Positions 63,725-64,000 of a DNA stretch of 64,000 bases are shown piece by piece. Origin of the DNA: Colwellia maritima (lineage in GTDB: Bacteria; Pseudomonadota; Gammaproteobacteria; Enterobacterales; Alteromonadaceae). The stretch is from the NCBI RefSeq assembly GCF_022669015.1, contig NZ_JAKKSL010000001.1:1594059-1658058 (forward strand), written 5' to 3'. The notes below the pieces were generated by a model. That model was not told the origin of the DNA and made no database searches. It saw only the letters and a list, made by a program, of their open reading frames with translations. The translations under genes were made by a program, and so were the position numbers. How positions within the stretch are numbered: the first letter of the stretch is position 1; each line of letters begins with the position of its first letter.

Positions 63725-64000
63725 TTAATTGTGAAGAATTCGACTTATGGTTTCTTCTTTACGTAAGGTTAAAATTTCACAGCCTGTTTTTGTCACGACT
63801 AAGGTATGCTCCCACTGCGCTGATTTTTTGCCATCACTAGTGTACACGGTCCAGTTATCTTCTTTGTCTAATACCGTGTTGGCTTTACCTAAGTTAATCA
63901 TGGGTTCAATGGTGAAACACATTCCTTCAACCATCTTAGTTTTATCATGGTTTTTGTAATGAACAATCTGTGGTTCTTCATGAAATTCTACACCAATTCC
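63725..64000 (-). CDS. map: Methionine aminopeptidase type I (C-terminal part, cut by window edge)
   Basis: The frame is open from 64000 to the stop at 63725, about 91 aa. [26 protein letters not shown] and [13 protein letters not shown] give the metal-binding His and both Glu of the pita-bread fold. An internal Met at 63934 is not the start. It removes N-terminal Met from nascent proteins. Directly upstream of glnD, as in most relatives. Confidence 0.95.
   Translation of the reverse strand, partial: GIGVEFHEEPQIVHYKNHDKTKMVEGMCFTIEPMINLGKANTVLDKEDNWTVYTSDGKKSAQWEHTLVVTKTGCEILTLRKEETISRILHN

Overview
The window is an AT-rich chromosomal segment from a marine gammaproteobacterium. Gene content and order point to the Alteromonadales, most likely Colwelliaceae (Colwellia or Thalassotalea type). 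The markers are map-glnD-dapD, ruvX-yqgE-gshB-rsmE, mutH/rppH-ptsP-TSUP-lgt-thyA, topA-cysB, and a Vibrio/Colwellia-type ThyA. The taxon is inferred from content; no 16S gene is present. I see no tRNA, rRNA, insertion sequence, prophage or CRISPR array.

Layout. 1-4219 (minus): four genes matching the UDP-N,N'-diacetylbacillosamine pathway (PglC-, PglD-, PglE- and PglF-like). 4527-10731 (plus): divergent surface-glycan operon with two GT4 glycosyltransferases, a Wzy-like polymerase/ligase, a Wzx flippase and a PglA-like GT4. 11371-13327: DUF47 protein plus PiT phosphate transporter. 13463-16511 (minus): ruvX, yqgE, gshB, rsmE. 16740-23264 (minus): soluble sugar dehydrogenase, OvoA (ovothiol synthesis) translationally overlapped with a glutamine-synthetase-like protein, then YfhL ferredoxin and TrhP. 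23504-33952: HDOD protein, PlpD-like type Vd phospholipase, YeaD-like epimerase, mutH, rppH-ptsP-TSUP-lgt-thyA. 34307-39452: an uncommon cluster of a coiled-coil protein, a membrane OmpA-like protein, a Ras/Rab-like small GTPase and a GGDEF/EAL protein. 39596-51978: sohB, a DAACS symporter, an Ig-like lipoprotein with EF-hand-like loops, an arginase-family enzyme, topA, two small proteins and cysB. 52032-64000: L-serine dehydratase, NudL, PabB, fumarase, an archaeal-type PRPP synthetase beside an AMP-phosphorylase-like enzyme, dapD, glnD and partial map.

The best candidate for an undescribed system is 34307-39452. It combines a Ras-like GTPase, a membrane protein with a possible roadblock/longin-like cytoplasmic part and an OmpA-like periplasmic part, and a c-di-GMP enzyme. 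A GTPase switch tied to the cell wall and c-di-GMP is a plausible reading, but it is inference. Second are the OvoA/GS-like pair and the AMP-phosphorylase/PRPP-synthetase pair.

Major caveat. About 28 one- or two-base indels interrupt about 21 genes, including essential ones (topA, lgt) and glnD. Each gene continues with conserved sequence in another frame, so I treat them as probable sequencing or assembly errors and give full gene spans. Many lie in homopolymers, at TGG (Trp) codons or beside CCGG. One of them makes ptsP and the next gene look like a single 925-codon fusion. Functional statements about interrupted genes assume the reading frame is restored.
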